Positions 1-6,050 of a stretch of 16,584 nucleotides of DNA are shown piece after piece. The notes under the pieces are model-generated. The model searched no databases, had not been told where the DNA came from, and saw only the letters and a program-made list of their open reading frames with translations. Made by a program: the position numbers and the translations under genes. Position 1 is the first letter of the stretch. Every line of letters starts with the position of its first letter. Source of the DNA: Methanomassiliicoccales archaeon UBA147 (lineage in GTDB: Archaea; Thermoplasmatota; Thermoplasmata; SG8-5); contig DAJR01000017.1 of NCBI GenBank assembly GCA_002496385.1, forward strand, positions 1 to 16,584. The letters run 5' to 3'.

Positions 1-670
1 CCGTGGCGGCCTTGACCAGGGGCGGGCCGCCCAGGAATATGGTGGCATTTCCCTTGACCATCACTGTTTCGTCTGACATGGCAGGCACGTAAGCGCCGCC
101 CGCGGTGCACGAGCCCATGACCAGCGCTATCTGCGGTATCATCATGGCGCTCATTCTCGCTTGATTGTAAAATATCCTGCCAAAATGCTCCCTGTCCGGA
201 AAGACCTCGTCCTGCAATGGGAGGAACGCCCCGCCGGAGTCCACCAGGTACACGCATGGGAGGTTGTTCTCCATCGCGATCTCCTGGGCCCTGAGATGCT
301 TTTTCACGGTCATGGGGTAATATGTCCCGCCCTTCACGGTCGCGTCGTTGGCTATCACCATCACTTCCCTGCCGTGCACTATCCCTATGCCAGTTACGAT
401 GCTCGCGCACGGAGCCTGATTCTCATACATGCCGACCGCTGCCAGCGGGTTCAGCTCCAGGAAAGGGGATTCGGGGTCCAGAATTGTGTCTATCCTCTCG
501 CGGGCCAGCATCTTGCCCCTCGACTTGTGGAGCTTGACCTGCTCCGCGCCTCCGCCGGCCTTGGCCCATTCTATCTTCTCTTTGAGATTGGCCACCAGCT
601 TCAGGTAGTGCTCCCTGTTTTCCTTGAACTCGGCTCCGTTCGGGTCTATCTTGGTCTCAATCACGTCCAT
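1..670 (-). CDS. liuB: 3-methylcrotonyl-CoA carboxylase beta (carboxyltransferase) subunit, partial
   Basis: The first 223 codons of a biotin-dependent carboxyltransferase are visible; the rest lies beyond the left edge (the family is usually about 510-540 aa). This subunit moves the carboxyl group from carboxybiotin to the acyl-CoA. Subfamily marks fit methylcrotonyl-CoA rather than propionyl/acetyl-CoA carboxylase: a stretch at residues 145-170 with SGGAFLPLQDEVFPDREHFG then RIFYNQ, MGSCTAGGAYVPAMSDE at 185-201, and FLGGPPLVKAA at 212-222. The ATG at 668-670 follows the biotin-carrier stop codon by 2 nt, and a GGAGGA ribosome site lies inside the end of that gene, so translation is probably coupled. 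It is the last visible gene of the four-gene minus-strand operon. The family is certain; the substrate is inferred from these motifs and from the hydratase upstream. Confidence 0.9.
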   Translation of the reverse strand, partial: MDVIETKIDPNGAEFKENREHYLKLVANLKEKIEWAKAGGGAEQVKLHKSRGKMLARERIDTILDPESPFLELNPLAAVGMYENQAPCASIVTGIGIVHGREVMVIANDATVKGGTYYPMTVKKHLRAQEIAMENNLPCVYLVDSGGAFLPLQDEVFPDREHFGRIFYNQARMSAMMIPQIALVMGSCTAGGAYVPAMSDETVMVKGNATIFLGGPPLVKAAT

Positions 671-672
671 TG

Positions 673-1194
673 TCATTCCTCCTTGGCCGCATCCGTCGGC
701 GGTTCCGCCTTCTTCTCCATGTCCACCAGCAGAGCGCCGATGTCTACCTGGTCGCCTGCCTTGAAATGCACTTTCTCAACTTTTCCCGCATAGGGGGCCT
801 TAATCTGATATTCCATCTTCATGGCCTCGATCGTCAGGATGACATGGCCCGCGGGAACGTCGTCTCCCGCCTTGGCGCCCACGACCGTGACCTTTCCGGA
901 AATCGGAGATGTTATGTTCGACGGGAGCTTGTCGAAGCCGGCCGGCCTTGCGCCCGCCTCGACCTTGTTGAACCTGTAAACGTCGCCGTTGATGAAGATG
1001 TGGCGCTGGCGGCCCTCTGTGGCAATGTTGCACTTCGTCACTTTCCCGTCGATGGTCATTGTCACGAAGCCGGGCTTCTGCTCCCTGCTCTCGACAAGGA
1101 AGGTCTTGGCGCCCACAGTGATGCGGTAATTCTCGCCTTCCCTGGCTATCCTGACAGGATACAATTTTCCCTCGTATTCGTACTGCATCTCCAT
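673..1194 (-). CDS. Biotin carboxyl carrier protein (biotin/lipoyl attachment domain)
   Basis: A separate carrier subunit of 173 aa that swings biotin between the biotin carboxylase and the carboxyltransferase. The C-terminal half is a biotinyl domain with EAMKM at residues 123-127; Lys126 should be the biotinylated residue. SPISGKV and APYAGKVEKVHFKAGDQV mark the two halves of the flattened beta barrel. The N-terminal ~90 residues form a beta-rich region like the linker/BT part of alpha subunits. I chose the ATG at 1194 because AGGTGG lies 5 nt upstream of it; the in-frame GTG at 1203 falls inside that ribosome site. In bacterial methylcrotonyl-CoA carboxylases this domain is fused to the biotin carboxylase; here it is a separate gene, as in several archaeal acyl-CoA carboxylases. 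The tail is charged (EKKAEPPTDAAKEE). Confidence 0.93.
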   Translation of the reverse strand: MEMQYEYEGKLYPVRIAREGENYRITVGAKTFLVESREQKPGFVTMTIDGKVTKCNIATEGRQRHIFINGDVYRFNKVEAGARPAGFDKLPSNITSPISGKVTVVGAKAGDDVPAGHVILTIEAMKMEYQIKAPYAGKVEKVHFKAGDQVDIGALLVDMEKKAEPPTDAAKEE

Positions 1195-1204
1195 GTTTCC
1201 CACC

Positions 1205-2704
1205 TCAGCTGTCTATCCTCCATCGGCCCGCATGGGTCCAGGGGGAGTGCGCCTCCTGAGTGGTTGCGCCTTCCTCTGATTCTTCGACCGTTCCGGAATG
1301 CTTCATGTCGTCTATCGCCGCGGCTATCAGCACCTCGGGGGGAAGGGTCTCCGACGAGGACCAGCTCTTGAAATGAGTCTCTATGAAATGTGTGTCGATG
1401 TCGCCGCTGGCGAATGCCGGGTGGTGCACTATCGCCCTCAGGAACGGTATGTTGGTGGTCACGCCCAGCGCGATGTAGTTCGAAAGGGCCCACTCCATCT
1501 TTCGGGAGGCGTCCTTCCTGTCCTCCCCGTAGACTATGAGCTTGGCCAGCATCGGATCGTAGAACGGCGAGATTCGCGAGCCCTGGCTAATGCCCGTGTC
1601 ATGTCGGATGTTCACCCCGGTGGGGAGCTCGACCGTCTTGAGCGTGCCTGTGCTGGGCATGAAGTCCTTCTGCGGGTCTTCGGCGTAAATGCGGCATTCG
1701 ATTGCGTGGCCGCGCTGCATAAGCTTGTCCTGCTCCAGGGTGAGATGCTCACCCATCGCTATCCGAATCTGCCATTTGACAAGGTCTATCCCGGTGGTCA
1801 TCTCAGTAATGGCATGCTCCACCTGGAGTCTGGTGTTCATCTCCAGGAAATAGAAATTCCTGCCCGCGTCAAGCATGAACTCCACGGTGCCGGCGTTGGA
1901 ATAGCCGACGGTCTTGGCAGCGAGTATGGCGGCCTCGCCCATCCTTTTTCTCAGCTCCGCATCGATTGCGACCGACGGAGTCTCCTCGATGACCTTCTGG
2001 TGGCGCCGCTGAATTGAGCATTCCCTCTCGAAGAGATGGACGACCTTTCCGTGCTCGTCAGCCAGTATCTGAAATTCTATGTGCCGCGGCTTGGGAAGGT
2101 ATTTCTCCAGCAGCAACTCGTCACTGCCGAACGAGGATTTCGCTTCTCTTCGGGCGGAGCTGACGGCTTCCTTCAGCTCGTCCGGGTTGCTGGCAATCTT
2201 CATGCCTTTTCCGCCGCCCCCGGCAGACGCTTTGATCAGGACAGGGAACCCGATTCGCGCGCAGGCTTGCTCTATCGTCTCATTCTTTTCCTCGCCTGTG
2301 TAACCCGGAATGACTGGCACCCCGGCGTTCCGCATCGTGCGCTTGGCTTCTATCTTATCGCCCATGCCGTGTATCACTTCCGCGGTCGGCCCTATGAACT
2401 TCACGCCGGCATCCGCGCAGGCCTTGGCAAATTTCGGGTTCTCCGAAAGGAAGCCGTAGCCGGGATGAATCGCATTGGCGCCGCTTCTCTTGGCAGTCTC
2501 GATAATCTTGTCGATGTTCAGATAGCTGGCCGAGGGCGTCGGGTCGCCCAGAGGATAAGATTCGTTGGCCATTTCCACATGGGGGGATTTCGCGTCCACA
2601 TCCGAATAGACTGCAACCGTGGCTATGCCCATCTCCTGGCAGGCAGTCATTATTCTGACTGCAATCTCACCCCGGTTGGCGACGAGAATCTTTGTTATCT
2701 CCAT
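1205..2704 (-). CDS. accC: Biotin carboxylase subunit of the acyl-CoA carboxylase
   Basis: A 499-aa ATP-grasp enzyme that carboxylates carrier-bound biotin with bicarbonate and ATP. Motifs, in order: ILVANRGEIAVRI at 6-18 (biotin carboxylase N-domain), HPGYGFLSEN at 80-89, the glycine-rich ATP lid KASAGGGGKGM at 158-168, ERECSIQRRHQK at 226-237, and the active-site strand EMNTRLQVEH at 288-297. The C-domain continues to about 440, followed by a polar tail of about 50 residues that has no carrier domain. I chose the ATG at 2704: GGAGG lies 7 nt upstream, and this codon starts 1 nt after the hydratase stop. An in-frame extension to 2737 would overlap the upstream gene and add non-conserved residues. 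With the carrier protein next to it, this is a split alpha subunit. Confidence 0.95.
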   Translation of the reverse strand: MEITKILVANRGEIAVRIMTACQEMGIATVAVYSDVDAKSPHVEMANESYPLGDPTPSASYLNIDKIIETAKRSGANAIHPGYGFLSENPKFAKACADAGVKFIGPTAEVIHGMGDKIEAKRTMRNAGVPVIPGYTGEEKNETIEQACARIGFPVLIKASAGGGGKGMKIASNPDELKEAVSSARREAKSSFGSDELLLEKYLPKPRHIEFQILADEHGKVVHLFERECSIQRRHQKVIEETPSVAIDAELRKRMGEAAILAAKTVGYSNAGTVEFMLDAGRNFYFLEMNTRLQVEHAITEMTTGIDLVKWQIRIAMGEHLTLEQDKLMQRGHAIECRIYAEDPQKDFMPSTGTLKTVELPTGVNIRHDTGISQGSRISPFYDPMLAKLIVYGEDRKDASRKMEWALSNYIALGVTTNIPFLRAIVHHPAFASGDIDTHFIETHFKSWSSSETLPPEVLIAAAIDDMKHSGTVEESEEGATTQEAHSPWTHAGRWRIDS

Positions 2705-2705
2705 G

Positions 2706-3491
2706 TCACTTCCTCCATGCCGGTTCCCGCTTTTCAAGGAAGGCGCTCACGCCCTCCTTGCCCTCGGCGGACGCCCTGGCCTCGGCGATGGCGGTGATGC
2801 AATATTTTCGGAAATCGTCTCTCGGCATGCGGGTGCCGGCCCTTGCCAGCCGTTTGCAGGCCTTGACGGCCTCAGGGCCGCCGGTCAATATCTGCGTCAG
2901 CAGATTCCCAACCACCGTGTCCAGGTCATCCGGTTCCGTGATATCGTCAAAGAGGCCCAGCCGCCTGGCCATCTCGGCATCTAGCCTTTCGCCGGTCATG
3001 AACAGCTGTGCGGCCCTTTTCCCCCCGACTCGGTCTATCACATATGGCGATATCACGCCGGGGAGCAACCCCAGCTTCACTTCGCTGAAGCCTATTTTCG
3101 CCTTGACATTGGCTATGGCGAAATCACATGCGCAGACAAGGCCGGCTCCGCCGCCCAGTGCCGCGCCGTTGACCTTCGCTATGGTCGGCACCTCTATGGC
3201 CTCGAGGGCACTGAACATGGCAGCAAGTTTCCCGGCATCCGCAATGTTGTCTGCTCTGGAATACTGGCCCATCCGCTTCATCCAGTTGAGGTCGGCCCCA
3301 GCGCAGAACGATTTCCCGGCACCCGTGATTACCAGCGCCCTGGCTTTTCCGTCCTTGGCGATTTTCAGGAAGCAATCGGTCAGTTCGGCAATCATCCTTT
3401 CGTCGAACGGATTGTGAATGTCGGGGCGGTTCAGGGTGATCGTGACGGCAGGCTCACCCACCACAAGTATTGACTCATATTTCGAAGACAT
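2706..3491 (-). CDS. liuC: Enoyl-CoA hydratase/isomerase family, probable 3-methylglutaconyl-CoA hydratase
   Basis: A crotonase-fold protein of 261 aa. The bacterial LiuC-type signature is clear: FCAGADLNWM at 62-71, the oxyanion-hole loop ALGGGAGLVCACD at 111-123, and SEVKLGLLPGVISPYV at 136-151, with Glu137 at the position of one catalytic glutamate. The other crotonase glutamate is Gly here, as I recall for bacterial LiuC-type enzymes. It would add water to 3-methylglutaconyl-CoA to give HMG-CoA, the step after methylcrotonyl-CoA carboxylase, which fits its place as first gene of the carboxylase operon. Start choice: the TATA-like box at 3528-3536 puts transcription start near 3506, downstream of the possible GTG at 3518. 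ATG 3491 has GGTGG 6 nt upstream; ATG 3497 is a weaker alternative. Confidence 0.88.
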   Translation of the reverse strand: MSSKYESILVVGEPAVTITLNRPDIHNPFDERMIAELTDCFLKIAKDGKARALVITGAGKSFCAGADLNWMKRMGQYSRADNIADAGKLAAMFSALEAIEVPTIAKVNGAALGGGAGLVCACDFAIANVKAKIGFSEVKLGLLPGVISPYVIDRVGGKRAAQLFMTGERLDAEMARRLGLFDDITEPDDLDTVVGNLLTQILTGGPEAVKACKRLARAGTRMPRDDFRKYCITAIAEARASAEGKEGVSAFLEKREPAWRK

Positions 3492-3527
3492 GTGCATCCA
3501 CCGATTTGTGCTAGCCACGCCCGCTTG

Positions 3528-3540
3528 TATTAAAAAGATT
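3528..3540 (-). promoter_or_regulatory. TATA-like promoter of the leucine-degradation operon
   Basis: On the minus strand the sequence reads AATCTTTTTAATA. Its centre near 3532 predicts transcription start near 3506, giving a leader of about 15 nt before ATG 3491. No other TATA-like stretch lies within the operon, whose gene gaps are 1-10 nt. Confidence 0.6.
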
Positions 3541-3578
3541 GCTGTGGGGGGTTCGGCAATTGTCTATGTTTCCAATAG

Positions 3579-3591
3579 AGATAAATAATAC
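3579..3591 (+). promoter_or_regulatory. TATA-like promoter reading toward the tRNA-Ser locus
   Basis: The plus strand reads AGATAAATAATAC, centred near 3586. Transcription would start near 3612, about 6 nt before the truncated tRNA 5' copy at 3618, which is normal archaeal tRNA promoter spacing. The complete tRNA 5' end at 3752 has no box at a matching distance: AATAATAT near 3735 is too close. The promoter therefore seems to belong to the original 5' end, and the complete copy would be reached by read-through. Confidence 0.5.
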
Positions 3592-3614
3592 ACATCAATC
3601 ATCATACCACATAT

Positions 3615-3717
3615 TGTGCCGAGGTAGCTCGAACAAAATAAGATGTGGGCATGAACCCACCTTATTTTGTGAGCAAGCCGAGTTTCAGAAGAAATTCGGC
3701 GATGAAGCCCGGTTTAC
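3615..3717 (+). repeat. Duplicated tRNA-Ser 5' segment split by a hairpin insertion
   Basis: TGTGCCGAGGTAGCT at 3615-3629 is identical to 3749-3763, the start of the tRNA. AAGCCCGGTTTAC at 3705-3717 is identical to 3764-3776, the D-arm that directly follows in the complete gene. In this upstream copy the two pieces are separated by 75 nt (3630-3704). The insert holds a long stem, ACAAAATAAG with CTTATTTTGT, enclosing GTGGG/CCCAC and closed outside by GCTC/GAGC. A second stem, GCCGA/TCGGC with inner TTTC/GAAA, lies at 3677-3700. A third perfect hairpin, GCCCGG-TTTA-CCGGGC, follows at 3707-3722. I found no bulge-helix-bulge at the borders, so this does not look like a spliced intron. It is best read as a broken partial copy. 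Confidence 0.75.
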
Positions 3718-3751
3718 CGGGCGTATGCCAGAATAATATCCGCAACAATGT

Positions 3752-3957
3752 GCCGAGGTAGCTAAGCCCGGTTTACGGCGCCGGCCTTGAGAGCCGGTGG
3801 GCGCAAGCCCGCGGGAGTTCGAACCGAAGTCAGCAAAATCAACATAGCTGGCAAAGCTGACTGAGGCGCGGACGAGTCGCGAAGCGATTCGCCCAGCGTC
3901 CGAGACGAGCTTGCTCGTCGAGATATCAGCGCTTCGTCGAAATTCTCCCCCTCGGCG
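3752..3957 (+). tRNA. tRNA-Ser (anticodon TGA), interrupted by a T-loop intron
   Basis: After removal of 3824-3943 the 86-nt product folds as a class II tRNA. Acceptor stem: GCCGAGG (3752-3758) with CCTCGGC (3950-3956), fully paired, discriminator G3957. D-arm: from 3761, with three pairs and an A-C mismatch. Anticodon stem: CCGGC/GCCGG around loop CTTGAGA (3786-3792), anticodon TGA at 3788-3790. Variable arm: long, GGGC-GCAA-GCCC. T-stem: GGGAG (3813-3817) with CTCCC (3945-3949), fully paired. T-loop: TTCGAA (3818-3823) plus T3944 gives the canonical TTCGAAT. The long variable arm and TGA anticodon identify serine. CCA is not encoded. Without the intron call the gene would look like a broken 3' end. 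The locus is surrounded by partial copies of itself. Confidence 0.85.
3824..3943 (+). other. 120-nt intron in the tRNA-Ser T-loop (position 59/60) with BHB-like motif
   Basis: The borders fold as expected for the archaeal tRNA-splicing endonuclease. The outer helix is the T-stem GGGAG/CTCCC. The 3' bulge is A3942 T3943 | T3944. The central 4-bp helix is TTCG (3818-3821) with CGAA (3938-3941). The 5' bulge is A3822 A3823 | C3824. An inner helix follows, CGAAG (3825-3829) with CTTCG (3932-3936). Cutting after the second base of each bulge restores exactly TTCGAAT. T3937 is unpaired opposite the 5' bulge, or pairs with A3822, so the motif is slightly relaxed. The interior has further stems: CGGACG/CGTCCG around 3869-3902, and GACGAG-CTTG-CTCGTC at 3904-3919. 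No homing endonuclease is encoded. Confidence 0.78.
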
Positions 3958-3969
3958 CTTAGTTTTTTT
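3958..3969 (+). terminator. T-tract terminator after tRNA-Ser
   Basis: CTTAG followed by seven T residues directly after the discriminator base, a typical archaeal intrinsic termination signal. The same CTTAG plus eight T residues follows the second tRNA 3' copy (4089-4101) and is absent after the third copy (4307-4320). Confidence 0.6.
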
Positions 3970-3990
3970 ATTGTTCTCATTCGCGCCTCT

Positions 3991-4092
3991 GGAAACTAGT
4001 TTATTCAAAATTGTTAGTGAAACTAGTTTTACCCTCGACGAGGTTATTGTTAGCAAATGTTTCCCTCGTCTCAGTCTCCCCCTCGGCGCTTA
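3991..4092 (+). repeat. 102-bp direct repeat, copy 1, ending in a tRNA-Ser 3' end
   Basis: It starts GGAAACTAGTT and ends TCTCCCCCTCGGCGCTTA (4075-4092). That is the T-loop base, the T-stem 3' strand, the acceptor 3' strand, the discriminator and the CTTA flank of the tRNA-Ser gene. It is about 97% identical (three mismatches by eye, all in the first 35 nt) to 4210-4311. Within it AAACTAG and CTAGTTT can pair, and GACGAGG (4037-4043) can pair with CCTCGTC (4064-4070). It lacks the CGAA needed to form the BHB seen in the real intron, so it should not supply a splice-competent 3' half. Identity to the true tRNA end continues through the T-tract to 4100. Confidence 0.85.
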
Positions 4093-4209
4093 GTTTTTTT
4101 TGGTTTGTATACGCGCCGAGTACGGGCGAATTTGTAATTCATAAGTTTCTGAAATTCGTCCTATCTTCAACAGTTAAGTTCACATGAGCCAATATGCACA
4201 ATTGAAGAG

Positions 4210-4311
4210 GGAAACTAGTTAATTCATAATTGTTAATGAAACTAGTTTTACCCTCGACGAGGTTATTGTTAGCAAATGTTTCCCTCGTCTCAGTCTCCCC
4301 CTCGGCGCTTA
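4210..4311 (+). repeat. 102-bp direct repeat, copy 2, ending in a tRNA-Ser 3' end
   Basis: The partner of 3991-4092, offset by 219 bp. The tRNA 3' fragment is at 4294-4311. Here the 5' side extends to GAGGG (4207-4211), which can pair with CCCTC further in, so GAGGG-AAACTAG...CTAGTTT-TA-CCCTC forms a longer hairpin than in copy 1. The T-tract is missing after this copy. TAGCAAATGTT, found inside both copies, recurs at 4330-4340 next to the pheT stop. The 108 bp between the copies (4102-4209) hold no recognisable gene. Confidence 0.85.
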
Positions 4312-4342
4312 TTCCTTAATACTAATATCTAGCAAATGTTGT

Positions 4343-5971
4343 TTATTGGGGTTCCAGAACTATCTCGAACCCGGCCACCGGATACCCCAGTTCGAAGTTC
4401 TCCAGCACCTGGGGATGGTACTCCCCGAAACTGCCCATCGGCCTGCCGTCGGCGACTATCTGGGCTGACCGGCCAGGTATGTAGGCAGGGTCATCGCATT
4501 GAGCCAACTCGAATGCGATATTGAGGTCCCTCAGGACCGTCTGCACAAGCGATTTCATCTCCGTGAAGGAGGCTTTCGAGTGCATGGATAGCGCGGCCAG
4601 ATGGCGCACCGTTTCTGTCCCGGATACCACGCTGCCGACCTCGAATATGTTCTGGGGGAGGTCCCGGTGCTTGTTCGCGCGCAGGAAAGCCAGCATACTC
4701 GGGACAAGCGCCACCCTGATGCAGGTGAGATATTCCGCAATGGGGTTCTGTATCTTCACCAGGCCTGGGTCTTCCGGCCTGAGCATCATTCCGAACTGCT
4801 CTTTCTCGCATGAGAGCGCGATGCTCTTGACCTCCAGATAAGTGTGACCCAGCAGAAGTCGGCGCGCTATGCCGGACAGGGCCTCAACAGGCCGCTCAGC
4901 CCCGAAGGTCGGGCTTTCCGGCATCCTGCTGGCTATCTGACCGTAGCCCGCGCTTATGGCTATGTCCTCGATGAGGTCAACGCTGTGCAGGATGTCGTTC
5001 CGATAGCCGGGAACCTTGACCACGACATGGTTGCCAGCGGCTTCGGCTCCGAACCTCATCTTGCGCAGGTGCTCCGCAATCTGCTCGGCAGAATAATCCG
5101 TCCCCAGCAGCGCATTGACCTCCACGACATCAAGTTTCCTGGTGCGCGGTTCCAGTTCTGGAAGGACAAGTTCTTTGTCTGAATATACCACCTTCACGGT
5201 TTCGAGGGTCCCGCCCCTCTCGGCAAGCAGCGTAGCGATGATGTTCAGGGCGGTCTTTAGCGTGTTGAGGTCGGTGCCGGTGAGGTCCAGGAAGAGGTCT
5301 GTGGTCTTTTCTGTCACCGTTGTGATGTTACCGTTGATTATCGGCGGGAATGAAAGGACCTTGCCTTCATGATCCTGGATTATCGGGTACAGGGGCTTGC
5401 CCTCAAGCGTCCAGGCATACTCGACGCCCTTCTCGTGGCGCCGGAGTATCTCGGCCATGTCCATCTCCATCGTGTACCCGAGCGGCGCGAACCTCAGCTT
5501 CTTCGGGTCCACGGCCCTGTAGGTGAAAGGGAACTTCAGGTGGGCCATGTCATGGACGCCGATGGCGACCTTTTTCCGCTTCCGGCCGAGGGTGAGATGC
5601 AGTTTCTCCTGAGCTTCCATTAGTGATGTGATAAGCTCGTCAGTCATCTTCACGTTTCTAACGATGCCTGCGACGATGAACGGCCTTATGTCGGCCACGG
5701 ACTTGTCAACCTTGAGTACATTGTCCGATTGCCTGACAGGGTATTCTGCCAGGCCCGTCTCGGCCCCAATGAAACCGCGTACCGCCCTGGCTACGCCTTC
5801 AACGGAGTAGAGGTCCGGCCTGTTGGGGAAGAACTCGATGTTCATGATGTCCCCATCCACGCTGTCGATGTCCGAGCCCATCATGGGGAGTATCTCGAGC
5901 AGCTCGTCCTGCGATATGTCCTGGCCAATGAGTCCGACCAGGTCCCTGTAGCTCATCGTTATGACTGCCAT
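4343..5971 (-). CDS. pheT: Phenylalanine--tRNA ligase beta subunit
   Basis: 542 aa, the usual length of the short archaeal beta chain, which lacks the N-terminal tRNA-binding/OB insert of bacterial PheT. The alpha2-beta2 enzyme charges tRNA-Phe. The N-terminal B1-like part contains NIEFFPNRPDLYSVEG at 44-59. The central region has the B3/4 editing-type domain (roughly 90-270). The B5 domain follows with VPGYRNDILHSVDLIEDIAI near 315-335. The C-terminal third is the catalytic-like module, with NIFEVGSV and the closing GYPVAGFEIVLEP. The ATG at 5971 sits 26 bp from a TATA-like box, so the mRNA is probably leaderless; Met6 is a possible but less likely start. pheS is not in the window. The gene diverges from the dehydrogenase and ends beside the tRNA repeats. 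Confidence 0.96.
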   Translation of the reverse strand: MAVITMSYRDLVGLIGQDISQDELLEILPMMGSDIDSVDGDIMNIEFFPNRPDLYSVEGVARAVRGFIGAETGLAEYPVRQSDNVLKVDKSVADIRPFIVAGIVRNVKMTDELITSLMEAQEKLHLTLGRKRKKVAIGVHDMAHLKFPFTYRAVDPKKLRFAPLGYTMEMDMAEILRRHEKGVEYAWTLEGKPLYPIIQDHEGKVLSFPPIINGNITTVTEKTTDLFLDLTGTDLNTLKTALNIIATLLAERGGTLETVKVVYSDKELVLPELEPRTRKLDVVEVNALLGTDYSAEQIAEHLRKMRFGAEAAGNHVVVKVPGYRNDILHSVDLIEDIAISAGYGQIASRMPESPTFGAERPVEALSGIARRLLLGHTYLEVKSIALSCEKEQFGMMLRPEDPGLVKIQNPIAEYLTCIRVALVPSMLAFLRANKHRDLPQNIFEVGSVVSGTETVRHLAALSMHSKASFTEMKSLVQTVLRDLNIAFELAQCDDPAYIPGRSAQIVADGRPMGSFGEYHPQVLENFELGYPVAGFEIVLEPQ

Positions 5972-5991
5972 TGGTGACGGATTATTGGCTC

Positions 5992-6004
5992 AGTATTTAT
6001 GCTT
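5992..6004 (-). promoter_or_regulatory. TATA-like promoter of pheT
   Basis: The minus strand reads AAAGCATAAATAC, with a purine-rich GGAAAG just upstream that could be a BRE. The centre near 5997 predicts start at the ATG at 5971, i.e. leaderless transcription. Confidence 0.55.
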
Positions 6005-6017
6005 TCCCGAGGGCAGA

Positions 6018-6030
6018 ACCTTAATTTACA
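6018..6030 (+). promoter_or_regulatory. TATA-like promoter of the MDR dehydrogenase
   Basis: CCTTAATTTACA, centred near 6024-6025, lies 26 bp before ATG 6051. It is back to back with the pheT promoter in a 79-bp divergent spacer. Confidence 0.5.
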
Positions 6031-6050
6031 TTAATGACTTGAGGCTTTAC

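Noticed and set aside
1195..1203. GTG start for the biotin carrier protein
   Set aside because: The GTG lies within the AGGTGG ribosome site of the better-placed ATG at 1194.
3618..3717. A second intron-bearing tRNA-Ser with an intron at position 12/13
   Set aside because: The two exon-like pieces match the complete gene, but no bulge-helix-bulge can be drawn at the 3629/3630 and 3704/3705 borders, and the rest of a tRNA does not follow.
3861..3902. Hammerhead-ribozyme-like string (GACGAGTCGCGAAGCGA)
   Set aside because: The CTGANGA and GAAAC core elements are not present in the needed order; it is explained as a stem inside the tRNA intron.
3539..4093. Small open frames over the tRNA locus on both strands
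   Set aside because: They run through tRNA, intron and repeat sequence, lack ribosome sites and resemble no protein.
3991..4311. Split tRNA: the downstream 3' ends as trans-spliced 3' halves
   Set aside because: The sequence before these copies (CTCAG) cannot pair with the TTCGAAC region of the 5' half, so no splice motif forms; the complete gene already has its own 3' end at 3944-3957.
3600..4320. CRISPR array
   Set aside because: Only two long repeats with one spacer-like interval, and the repeat contains a tRNA end; no regular short repeat-spacer pattern.
5961..6050. N-terminal extension of the MDR dehydrogenase to an upstream ATG
   Set aside because: It would overlap divergent pheT, include both promoters, and add 30 residues not seen in the family.
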